A stretch of DNA of 64,000 nt. It comes from Actinomycetaceae bacterium. GTDB taxonomy: Bacteria > Actinomycetota > Actinomycetes > Actinomycetales > Actinomycetaceae. Where the stretch lies: contig JAUNLF010000001.1 of NCBI GenBank assembly GCA_030532405.1, positions 124,001 through 188,000 of the forward strand. The letters run 5' to 3'. Below, one piece after another: positions 56,123 to 63,050 of this stretch. Both the position numbers and the translations under genes were made by a program. Under the pieces are notes generated by a model that worked only from the letters and a program-made list of their open reading frames with translations, had not been told where the DNA came from and ran no database searches. Numbering within the stretch: the stretch's first letter is position 1; every line of letters starts with the position of its first letter.

Positions 56123-58405
56123 TTACGCGGTCTTACGCCTAACTAAAACGAGTGCGGCGCCCGCTATGGCAAGTATTGCTGCAACTGGCCACACGGGGGT
56201 AATACCCGTCTTAGATAGCGTCGGCTCGGACGGCTTCACAGGCTTGGTAGTCGGTACTGCCGAAGGTTCTGACGAAGTCGGTTCCGTGATAGTCGGCACG
56301 GTAGCCGGCTCCGTGGTAGGGGCCTGCGTCGTTGGAGCTACCGTCGTTGTCGGCGCTGTGGACGGTTCGGTGGTAGTCGTCTCCGGCGAAGTCGGCTCCG
56401 TTGTTGATTCGGTAGTCGGCTCCGTAGTTGTCGGCACGGTTGTCGGTTCCGTAGTCGGTTCGGTAGTCGGCTCCGGAGTTGTAGGAACGGTATTAGTCTC
56501 GGTAGTCGGAACTGGGGTTACTGACGTTGTGGTTTGTTCAGTATTTGTCGGTTCCGATGTTGTCGGCGGCTCAGTTGGTGGCGGAGGCATCTTATAGTTG
56601 GTTGAGGATACACTGCCGGGAACGGTCATGGAGACTAGATTGCCTGATGCATCTTTGCCCGCCTGTACGGGGACTTCTAACGGGAGGTATTCGTTCAAGA
56701 TTTCGTAACCCTCTGGCGCCTTCAATTCGCGCACGAAGTAGCTTCCCGGTTCGAGCGCCGGATCTCCGGTGGGAGCGAACTTGCCGTCTTCTCCGGTCTT
56801 AAAGGTCCCATCGTCTGCGAATCCATCCAGCACAACTTTGCGCAAGAGCTTTGTTTCGCAATCGGTTGGCTCGTTAGCGAGCATATCTCTTAGTTCGTCA
56901 TCATCTTTGGGAGTGCGAACCTTGCAGACCTTGACTTCTTTAGCTCCCTCCAGATCTGGCTCAATGCCGCACGCGGTCGGCTGATCATCGACTAACTCGT
57001 AGAGCTCAAATTGTGCGCCCTCCAGTGGCTCACCATCACCATTTGTCTTGCTCAGCTCGAACGAACCGGGGTTCGGCTTATACGTGAAGTACATGTGCTG
57101 AGTCTCAACGCCCGGAGTCTTGTGGTAGGAGTACTCAAAATTCGGGACCGCTAATTTCTTATATCCGGGCATACCCAACTTGCCCTCAGGATGAATCGGA
57201 ATATCGTTGTCTACATAGGTGTAGCCTGGGATTTCCTTCTCGATAGATTTAAGAGTCGGCTTGTAGGGAATGTTCTTATCGCCGTGATGGCTGAAGGTAT
57301 TGGTTACCTTGTCCCAAAGCATTAGTTTCAGGCCCGACGTAGAATCCCACGTCCCCGGCTGGCCAATATAAAACTCGTACGGATAGTACGCCAGGGCCAA
57401 CGAGCCTGCGCCGTCCTCAAATCTCGTGTTGGAAGGGTTCTTAACTACTCCCTTTAACTCAGGGTAAATCTCGGTGATGTTTTGGTCGGCGAGTACGGGA
57501 GACAAGTGCTGGTTGGGTGCCTCTAAGCACTGAATGGTCGTGTAGGTAGACCCCTCGATTTCACCCCCCCACTTCGCGAGCGGACGATTCGGAAGTTTTA
57601 GGTTCGGGTCATCGATGTCTACAGCTGCACGGTATTCAGAATCAAGTACGTACCGAAAGTCAGCGTCGGCGGGAATGTTCACCACGAGACCATTTGCTAC
57701 GACTCCAATAGAGCCACCCTGTGTGTCTCCCGTTGAGCCGGTGCCAATTGACATCCCCGCGTGATCGGCATCCGCCGGCAAATATGCGTCCCATTGGAAA
57801 ACATGCACCTCATCGTTGTGGAACTCATCATCAAACACGTGGTGCCTAGGTACGAAAAACTGCCGCGGATTGTTGGATTTAAACTGTTCCCAGGTCCCAT
57901 CAGGATTCTTCTCGACGACGTCGTCCTGACTGAAAGTGTTGTAGACGTCTGGGCTCACCAGTTCACCGTCAAGCTTAAAGTTCTCTACAGGCTTCCAGTG
58001 GTAGTACATGTTGCTTTCGGCACGCTTCCAAAACTGCCAAGTAACACCAACTCTAAACTGAAGTGTGGGCGACATGTTCGGGTCAACTTCGTTGTACTTG
58101 AACGTCATTGTTGTGCGAACCCCGTCGCAGGGATATAACTTGGCAGAAAATGGACGCGTGGGCAAAAGCGTAACTTCGTGATCTTCTGACCTTATGCAGC
58201 CGTCTCCGGGATCGCCGGGCTTCCAGTTTGGATCCACTTCGCCGTGAATCCACTCGTAGTCAAGGTCATAGTCAGGAAACGGCCGCTCGGCAGCATTAGC
58301 TGGAGCACCCAATGGTTGCGTCGCAAACAATGTTGTCAACAAAAAGAACGCGCTTATAAATAAAGCAATCATTCGTTTTGAGGCTTGCGTCTTGTTCTTA
58401 AACAA
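56123..58405 (-). CDS. cell-wall-anchored surface protein with SpaA-like domain and LSKTG sorting signal
   Basis: The 760 residues begin with a signal peptide (about 1-38, cleavage near ANA-A). A large N-terminal part (about 40-450) has no family I recognise. A CnaB/SpaA-like domain follows (about 450-610): FELSKTNGDGEPLEGAQFELY with its lysine and the E-box YFVRELKAPEGY, consistent with an internal isopeptide bond. A T/P/E-rich stalk (about 610-735), the sorting motif LSKTG, a hydrophobic helix and R-R-K-T-A close the protein. A TTG at 58405 is preferred because AGGTGA precedes it; the GTG at 58414 lies inside that ribosome site. No sortase is in the window. Lower GC than neighbours suggests transfer. 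Confidence 0.85.
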   Translation of the reverse strand: MFKNKTQASKRMIALFISAFFLLTTLFATQPLGAPANAAERPFPDYDLDYEWIHGEVDPNWKPGDPGDGCIRSEDHEVTLLPTRPFSAKLYPCDGVRTTMTFKYNEVDPNMSPTLQFRVGVTWQFWKRAESNMYYHWKPVENFKLDGELVSPDVYNTFSQDDVVEKNPDGTWEQFKSNNPRQFFVPRHHVFDDEFHNDEVHVFQWDAYLPADADHAGMSIGTGSTGDTQGGSIGVVANGLVVNIPADADFRYVLDSEYRAAVDIDDPNLKLPNRPLAKWGGEIEGSTYTTIQCLEAPNQHLSPVLADQNITEIYPELKGVVKNPSNTRFEDGAGSLALAYYPYEFYIGQPGTWDSTSGLKLMLWDKVTNTFSHHGDKNIPYKPTLKSIEKEIPGYTYVDNDIPIHPEGKLGMPGYKKLAVPNFEYSYHKTPGVETQHMYFTYKPNPGSFELSKTNGDGEPLEGAQFELYELVDDQPTACGIEPDLEGAKEVKVCKVRTPKDDDELRDMLANEPTDCETKLLRKVVLDGFADDGTFKTGEDGKFAPTGDPALEPGSYFVRELKAPEGYEILNEYLPLEVPVQAGKDASGNLVSMTVPGSVSSTNYKMPPPPTEPPTTSEPTNTEQTTTSVTPVPTTETNTVPTTPEPTTEPTTEPTTVPTTTEPTTESTTEPTSPETTTTEPSTAPTTTVAPTTQAPTTEPATVPTITEPTSSEPSAVPTTKPVKPSEPTLSKTGITPVWPVAAILAIAGAALVLVRRKTA
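56290..56575 (-). repeat. imperfect tandem repeats encoding the T/P/E stalk
   Basis: On the plus strand the words GTCGGCTCCGT and GTAGTCGG recur with 9-18 base spacing, encoding TTEPTTEP, TTVPTTTEP and related units on the minus strand. Copies are imperfect but long enough for slippage or recombination to vary length. Confidence 0.7.
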
Positions 58406-58491
58406 TTTGGTCACCTCTTCTGAAAAATACCCCGGAATTTTTCGGAAATCACATGTGGAGGGGGTTTTTCCAGGCTACGCCCATAAAATAT

Positions 58492-58504
58492 GGGACATAA
58501 GGCC
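58492..58504. other. short palindrome upstream of the surface-protein gene
   Basis: Around 58480-58495 the plus strand reads CCATA-AAA-TATGG, a 5-bp inverted repeat about 75 bases upstream of the start. It may be an operator, or chance in an AT-rich patch; placement is approximate to a few bases. Confidence 0.25.
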
Positions 58505-58545
58505 TATGCAATAATTGGTTGCGTATAGTAAGTCACAAATGAGAT

Positions 58546-58584
58546 AGCCAGCAACCAGATCGCCTTAGGATCTGAATGCTGGCT
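58546..58584 (-). terminator. terminator of the Gly-Val tRNA transcript
   Basis: AGCCAGCA and TGCTGGCT (8 bp) enclose a second pair AGATC/GATCT, about 50 bases past tRNA-Val(GAC) on the minus strand. Confidence 0.6.
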
Positions 58585-58632
58585 GAATATACTTGGTTAT
58601 TTGTTTTGGAGCGGAGTAACCACTCGAAATGG

Positions 58633-58704
58633 TGGGCGATACTGGATTCGAACCAGTGACCCCTTCCGTGTCGAGGAAGTGCGCTACCGCTGCGCCAATC
58701 GCCC
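58633..58704 (-). tRNA. tRNA-Val(GAC) with C at position 33
   Basis: A 72-base cloverleaf: acceptor GGGCGAT/ATCGCCC, anticodon stem CTTCC/GGAAG, loop TCGACAC. The anticodon is GAC (Val), but the base before it (position 33) is C where tRNAs almost always have U; tRNA-Val(CAC) at 53719 has U33. All other stems pair perfectly. Confidence 0.93.
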
Positions 58705-58779
58705 GAGCGGATGACGGGACTCGAACCCGCGACCCTCACCTTGGCAAGGTGATGCTCTACCAACTGAGCCACATCCGCA
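58705..58779. repeat. 75-bp direct repeat (second copy of tRNA-Gly region)
   Basis: Bases 58705-58779 are identical to 53892-53966 in the same orientation, 4813 bases apart. Recombination between them would remove the metal ATPase, the surface protein and tRNA-Val(GAC). Confidence 0.95.
58706..58778 (-). tRNA. tRNA-Gly(GCC), copy 2
   Basis: Identical in all 73 bases to copy 1 at 53893, but CCA is not encoded here. It is one base upstream of tRNA-Val(GAC). Confidence 0.97.
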
Positions 58780-58871
58780 TTTGATCTTTCGATCTTGTTC
58801 GCTTCTTTCGAAGTGCAACGTGGAAAAGCTTAACCGAGTTTTCGCCTTTTAGCAAAACTGACTAAAGCAAC

Positions 58872-58901
58872 CCCGCATCCGCGTGATCTAGCGGGTTTTT
58901 T
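58872..58901 (+). terminator. terminator-like hairpin in the leader of the sensor-kinase gene
   Basis: CCCGC / GCGGG arms with an inner ATC/GAT pair and a 3-base bulge are followed by TTTTTT on the plus strand, ending 29 bases before the kinase ATG. No plus-strand gene lies upstream that it could end, so it may be an attenuator or the end of a small RNA. Confidence 0.5.
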
Positions 58902-58929
58902 CAAATTTTCAAAAAAGCGTGGAAAGATT

Positions 58930-59769
58930 ATGACGGTGATCTTAGTAACTTCCCCGACGGCTTTACACGCCTTCAGCATCATCGTCCTCGGGTTTTTCGC
59001 GATAGGTGCAACTGTGTTGACGGTGCGCGCCGTTAGACGGCACCGCTCAAAAAGCATAGATGCGCTGTCAAACGTGGATGTTCTGGCTCACGAGATCCGC
59101 ACTCCGCTCTCATTAATCAAAGGAGCTGCTGAACTGCTTGACGCAGCAGGGCCCCTAACCAGTGAGCAACAGCAGTTCGCGAACACTATCAAATCCAACT
59201 CCGAACACGTGATCGCGATAGCGGAAGACTTCCTCACCCTCGCGAAACTCGACGCCTCCGGCGGAGCGCTCGACATGCGAGCATTCGACCTTAGAGCCTT
59301 TGTTCGAGACGCCGCGAAAGAATTGCGCGCAGTCAACGACTTCCCGCTGCTCCTCACTGATTCGGGCGAGCCCCTATACATCACTGCGGATCCCACGCTC
59401 ATAAAACACGTGCTATGGAACCTCATGAACAACGCCGCAAGACACGCCGGGCCGCAAAGCCAAATCCTCGTTAGAACCTACAAGAGCGCAAACATGTACG
59501 GGATTGAGGTGCGAGACTCCGGGTACGGAATCGAACCGTCCAAACGTGACGAAGTGTTCCGCCCCTTCACAAAGGCCGACGTCGTCTCCCCTATCGCAAC
59601 GGGGCAGGGAGCCGGACTTGGCCTCGCAATCGTCCAACGCATCGTTGAGCTCCACGAGGGTGAAGTACTAGTAGATAGCCTGTGGGGACGCGGAACTTCC
59701 ATCCACGTGCTTCTGCCCAAAACCGTTCCATCAAGACAAAGGAGGCGCAAGTGGCTCCCCTCGCACTGA
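58930..59769 (+). CDS. sensor histidine kinase without extracellular sensor domain
   Basis: The 279 residues have one N-terminal membrane helix (IIVLGFFAIGATVLTV), a HisKA domain with the phosphorylated histidine in HEIRTPLSLI, and the ATPase N box NLMNNAARHA, G1 DSGYGI and G2 GQGAGLGLAIV. There is no periplasmic domain, so it probably senses within the membrane or through a partner such as the solute-binding protein encoded 3 kb downstream. The end overlaps the regulator gene by 19 bases. Confidence 0.9.
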   Translation: MTVILVTSPTALHAFSIIVLGFFAIGATVLTVRAVRRHRSKSIDALSNVDVLAHEIRTPLSLIKGAAELLDAAGPLTSEQQQFANTIKSNSEHVIAIAEDFLTLAKLDASGGALDMRAFDLRAFVRDAAKELRAVNDFPLLLTDSGEPLYITADPTLIKHVLWNLMNNAARHAGPQSQILVRTYKSANMYGIEVRDSGYGIEPSKRDEVFRPFTKADVVSPIATGQGAGLGLAIVQRIVELHEGEVLVDSLWGRGTSIHVLLPKTVPSRQRRRKWLPSH

Positions 59770-60425
59770 TAGTCGACGACGAGCAACAAATGAGCGAAAT
59801 CGTGAGCTTCGCCCTCCAAACCGCCGGATTTGAAACCGCGGTAGCACACGACGGACACGGCGCTTGGCAACTATTCAAAAGCCGCCCGGTAGACATCGTG
59901 ATCCTAGACATCATGCTTCCAGACATCTCCGGCTCCACACTCGCCCAGCGGATCCGCGTAACATCCGACGTGCCCATACTGATGCTCACCGCCCTCGGGG
60001 ACGTAAAACAGCGAGTCGCCGGCCTCGAAGCCGGCGCCGATGACTACATGGCCAAACCTTTCTCACCCCAAGAACTCATCCTGCGCGCTAAATCCCTCGT
60101 GCGACGCGCAACCCCACCCGCAAAAGAAAAGCCCGAAGCAGTTGGGCCACTCACCCTCCAGGCAGACGAAGTGTTCCTCAACGGCACCCTGCTCAGCCTC
60201 ACAGAAATCGAAAACAAACTCCTCCACGTGCTCATAAACCACCGCGGAGAAGTCGTGCCCGTGCGCACACTACTAAACGAAGTTTGGGACACCACCTCAT
60301 CGGCCGGCGGACGCAACATGGTGAAAACCACTGTCTACCGCCTGCGCAAAAAACTCCTCGCCGCGGGGCTGCCCGAAAACGCGATCCAATCCGTGCGCGG
60401 ACGAGGCTACACACTCACGCTCTAG
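59751..60425 (+). CDS. OmpR/PhoB-family response regulator
   Basis: The 224 residues hold a receiver domain (LIVDDEQQ, phospho-acceptor in IVILDIMLP, MLTALG, KPFSPQEL) and a winged-helix DNA-binding domain (TEIENKLLHVLINHRGEVV, VYRLRKKL, VRGRGYTL). The GTG at 59751 is chosen because GGAGG lies 5 bases upstream. It forms an operon with the kinase and lies just upstream of the transporter gene, where repeated sites occur. Confidence 0.92.
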   Translation: MAPLALIVDDEQQMSEIVSFALQTAGFETAVAHDGHGAWQLFKSRPVDIVILDIMLPDISGSTLAQRIRVTSDVPILMLTALGDVKQRVAGLEAGADDYMAKPFSPQELILRAKSLVRRATPPAKEKPEAVGPLTLQADEVFLNGTLLSLTEIENKLLHVLINHRGEVVPVRTLLNEVWDTTSSAGGRNMVKTTVYRLRKKLLAAGLPENAIQSVRGRGYTLTL

Positions 60426-60461
60426 GATGACTACGCCCCTAAGATCGTGCCAAAAGCGAAA

Positions 60462-60508
60462 GTAACAGCACTGTTACCGACTGTTACCACCGCGAAAAGA
60501 AGAGTTAC
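60462..60508 (+). promoter_or_regulatory. candidate operator for the response regulator, upstream of the OPA transporter
   Basis: GTAACAG (60462) is followed by CTGTTAC twice with a 10-base period (60471, 60481) and by GTTAC at 60504, two helical turns further. Tandem direct repeats of this spacing are typical of OmpR/PhoB-type regulators. It lies about 75-115 bases upstream of the transporter start. Confidence 0.6.
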
Positions 60509-60578
60509 TCCCTACTCGCAAAACTAGAAGTAAAGGCCAAAGGCCAACAACTAGTCAATCCGCACAAGGGAGTTCGAG

Positions 60579-61958
60579 ATGGCAAATCTTTCAATTCCAA
60601 ACTGGCTACGCGCGCCAGAGCCCGCGCCGCGCCTGCCCAAAGAAGTCGTAGACAAAAAATACCCGAGCCTAAGGCTCCAAGTATTCCTAGGCATCTTCAT
60701 CGGCTACGCGGGCTTCTACCTAATCCGCAACAACATCTCGGCCGTAGCGCCCCTCTTGATCGAAGACACCGGCATCAACACCGTCGGCATCGGCGTCATC
60801 GCAAACGCCGTGCTCTTCTCGTACGGGCTTTCCAAGTTCTTCTCCGCGATGCTGTCCGACCGCTCCAACGCGCGCTACTTCCTCCCCCTCGGCCTCGCAC
60901 TGTCAGCCATCATGAACCTCCTCGTCGCCTTCGTGCCCTGGGCAACCGCCTCGGTTGGCATTTTCGCGACGGTAATGTTCATCAACGGCTGGTTCCAAGG
61001 CATGGGATGGCCTCCGTCTGGCCGCGTACTCGTACACTGGTTCTCGACCTCCGAACGCGGCTGGAAAACCTCCCTGTGGAACACCGCACACAACGTTGGC
61101 GGCGCCGGCCTCCCCGCCCTCATCGGCGCAGGTCTTGCGTGGACCGGCAACCAGTGGCAGGCAGCCTTCTGGGTACCCGCAGTCGTTGCGCTCGTCGTCT
61201 CTGTAATCGCCTTCTTCCTCATCCGCGACACGCCGGCCTCCATGGGCCTACCCCCGATTGAGGAATACCGCAACGACCCCGCGAAGGTTAGCGCGGAAGG
61301 CGGCGAAAAGATGTCGGCCAAGGAGCTCATCTTCAAGCACGTACTCACCAACCGCACGATCGTGATGCTCGCCGTTGCAAACGTGTTCGTTTACTCGCTG
61401 CGCTACGGTGTGCTCTCGTGGATCACCGTGTTCCTCGCGGACAAGCACAACGCTGAGATCGGCTCCGGCCTCGTCGGCTACGCCGTCTTTGAACTCGCCG
61501 GCATTCTCGGCACCATCATCTGCGGCTGGATGTCAGACACCATCTTCAAGGGCTACCGCTCCGGCGCCGGCATCCTATTCACCGTGCTCACCGCAATCTC
61601 CATCGCGGCCTACTGGCTCGCACCCGTTGGTACCCCGATGTGGATTCTCATCACCCTCGTCGGCCTCATCGGCGGCCTCATTTACGGTCCCGTCATGCTG
61701 ATTGGCCTGCAGGCCATCGACCTTTCACCAAGCAACGTTGCAGGTACCGCCGCGGGCTTCACCGGCCTGTTCGGCTACCTCCTTGGCGCAACGCTCGCTT
61801 CGACCGGCGTTGGCGTAATCGTCCACAACTTCGGTTGGGACGCGACCTTCATCTGCTTCATCGTCTTCGCAGTCATCACCGTCGTGCTCTTCCAAATCGT
61901 TGGCGTTCAAGAAAAGAAGCTCATGGCTAAGCGCCAAAACGTAGAGCCCACTAAATAA
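60579..61958 (+). CDS. organophosphate:phosphate antiporter (GlpT/UhpT/PgtP-type MFS)
   Basis: The 459 residues form 12 hydrophobic segments. FIGYAGFYLIRNNISAVAPLL corresponds to the first-helix G-Y-x-x-Y-x-x-R-x-N region of GlpT/UhpT, and YSLRYGVLSWITVFLADK to the second substrate-binding arginine region. FQGMGWPPSGRVLVHWFS is a further family signature. These proteins exchange a phosphorylated compound (glycerol phosphate, hexose phosphate or phosphoglycerate) for phosphate; the exact substrate cannot be fixed by eye. GGGAG precedes the ATG. Confidence 0.88.
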   Translation: MANLSIPNWLRAPEPAPRLPKEVVDKKYPSLRLQVFLGIFIGYAGFYLIRNNISAVAPLLIEDTGINTVGIGVIANAVLFSYGLSKFFSAMLSDRSNARYFLPLGLALSAIMNLLVAFVPWATASVGIFATVMFINGWFQGMGWPPSGRVLVHWFSTSERGWKTSLWNTAHNVGGAGLPALIGAGLAWTGNQWQAAFWVPAVVALVVSVIAFFLIRDTPASMGLPPIEEYRNDPAKVSAEGGEKMSAKELIFKHVLTNRTIVMLAVANVFVYSLRYGVLSWITVFLADKHNAEIGSGLVGYAVFELAGILGTIICGWMSDTIFKGYRSGAGILFTVLTAISIAAYWLAPVGTPMWILITLVGLIGGLIYGPVMLIGLQAIDLSPSNVAGTAAGFTGLFGYLLGATLASTGVGVIVHNFGWDATFICFIVFAVITVVLFQIVGVQEKKLMAKRQNVEPTK

Positions 61959-61984
61959 CAGACCACCTGGGTAATGGGAAACAC

Positions 61985-62015
61985 AGTGAGGCGCGGCGCT
62001 ACGCCGCGCCTCACT
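61985..62015 (+). terminator. 14-bp perfect hairpin between transporter and solute-binding protein genes
   Basis: AGTGAGGCGCGGCG and CGCCGCGCCTCACT pair perfectly around a 3-base loop. There is no T-tract. It may end the transporter transcript, or stabilise or attenuate transcription into the next gene. Confidence 0.55.
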
Positions 62016-62027
62016 ACACTTATACCT

Positions 62028-63050
62028 ATGCGCACCTTCCGCCGCGGCGTCCTCGCACTACTCCTATGTAGCCTACTGCTCCCGTCCTGCGCGCCAGCCT
62101 CGGGCCTGGTCTTTTTGTGTTCGAACGAAGAGTCCGTGTGCGAACAGTGGCGCGAAGACTTTGCGGCGCAGGAGGGCGTAAGCGCGCAATTCCTTCGGCT
62201 ACCAACATCCGAAGCGCTCGCACGCATATCATCTTCAAAAGGCCGTCCCGAGTTTGATGCCTGGGTGGGAGGACCCTCAGACTCGTACGTTGTCGCTGCA
62301 AGGAGGGGCCTGCTCGAGCCCTACACACCACAGCACTGGGACTCGATTCCCACCCCCTTCAAAGATGAGGCAGGCAACTGGTTTGGCGTATACGGCTCCG
62401 TACTCGCACTGTGTTCAAATCCACGCGTACTTAAAGAGCAGGGGCTCGCGCAGCCAAGCAGTTGGGTCGATCTCGAAGACGAGGCTTACCGCAGCTGGAT
62501 TTCCGCCTCATCGCCGCTAACTTCCGGCACCGCTTTCACCGCGCTGTGGACGCAGGCCCAAATCTTCGGTGACGAGGCGCCCACACACCTTAGGAAGGTG
62601 TACTCAAACGTTCAACGCTTCACCCACTCCGGAGCTGCTCCCGCAGATATAGTCGCCAGCGGCAAAGCCGCGGTCGCCATCTCATTCGAACCGTACTGTT
62701 TCAAACACAACCAGCAACCCGGCGACCGGGATCAAGGTGATCAACTAACCATCGTCTTCCCATCGGAGGGCACCTTCTACGAAGTAGGCGCAGCCGCCCT
62801 CCTAAATGGAAGTCGCAATCCACGCAGTGCAAAACAGTTTCTTGACTGGCTCTCGGGTGCCCCCGGTCAGCTTTCGACCACGCGCTCGGGCGTTCCGCAA
62901 AAACCAATCAGCACAGAACTTGCCGGCAACCTAGAGGAATTCCTCCACACGACCGACGTGCGCGTGATCGACGCCGACGCCACTGCCATCGCGAAAGACC
63001 GCGAAAAGTGGACCAAGTGGACGCTGGATGAGATTGAGTTCTCCAAATGA
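62028..63050 (+). CDS. lipoprotein extracellular solute-binding protein (Fbp/AfuA/HptA-like)
   Basis: The 340 residues start with MRTFRRGVLALLLCSLLLPSC, a lipoprotein signal with L-P-S-C as lipobox. The ATG at 62028 is used because earlier starts lie in the hairpin. The mature part fits the family-1 binding fold (FLCSNEES, EFDAWVGGPSD, GVYGSVLALCSNPRVLKEQG, W-D-L/SWVDLEDEAYR, ASGKAAVAISFEP, SAKQFLDWLSG). Relatives bind iron(III), sugar phosphates or serve as sensors in Hpt/Pgt systems. The stop overlaps the permease start. Confidence 0.85.
   Translation: MRTFRRGVLALLLCSLLLPSCAPASGLVFLCSNEESVCEQWREDFAAQEGVSAQFLRLPTSEALARISSSKGRPEFDAWVGGPSDSYVVAARRGLLEPYTPQHWDSIPTPFKDEAGNWFGVYGSVLALCSNPRVLKEQGLAQPSSWVDLEDEAYRSWISASSPLTSGTAFTALWTQAQIFGDEAPTHLRKVYSNVQRFTHSGAAPADIVASGKAAVAISFEPYCFKHNQQPGDRDQGDQLTIVFPSEGTFYEVGAAALLNGSRNPRSAKQFLDWLSGAPGQLSTTRSGVPQKPISTELAGNLEEFLHTTDVRVIDADATAIAKDREKWTKWTLDEIEFSK

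Noticed and set aside
56123-58405. Calling the LSKTG protein a pilus backbone subunit
   Set aside because: No pilin motif lysine (Y/W-P-K type) is evident and no class-C sortase or second pilin is nearby, so a single anchored adhesin is the safer reading.
58533-58772. Open frame across the second tRNA pair
   Set aside because: It runs through tRNA-Val(GAC) and tRNA-Gly and has no independent support.
53892-58779. Integrative element inserted at tRNA-Gly
   Set aside because: There is no integrase, recombinase, transposase or plasmid gene between the repeats, and both repeats are whole tRNA genes rather than partial att sites. I keep it only as a recombination-prone block.
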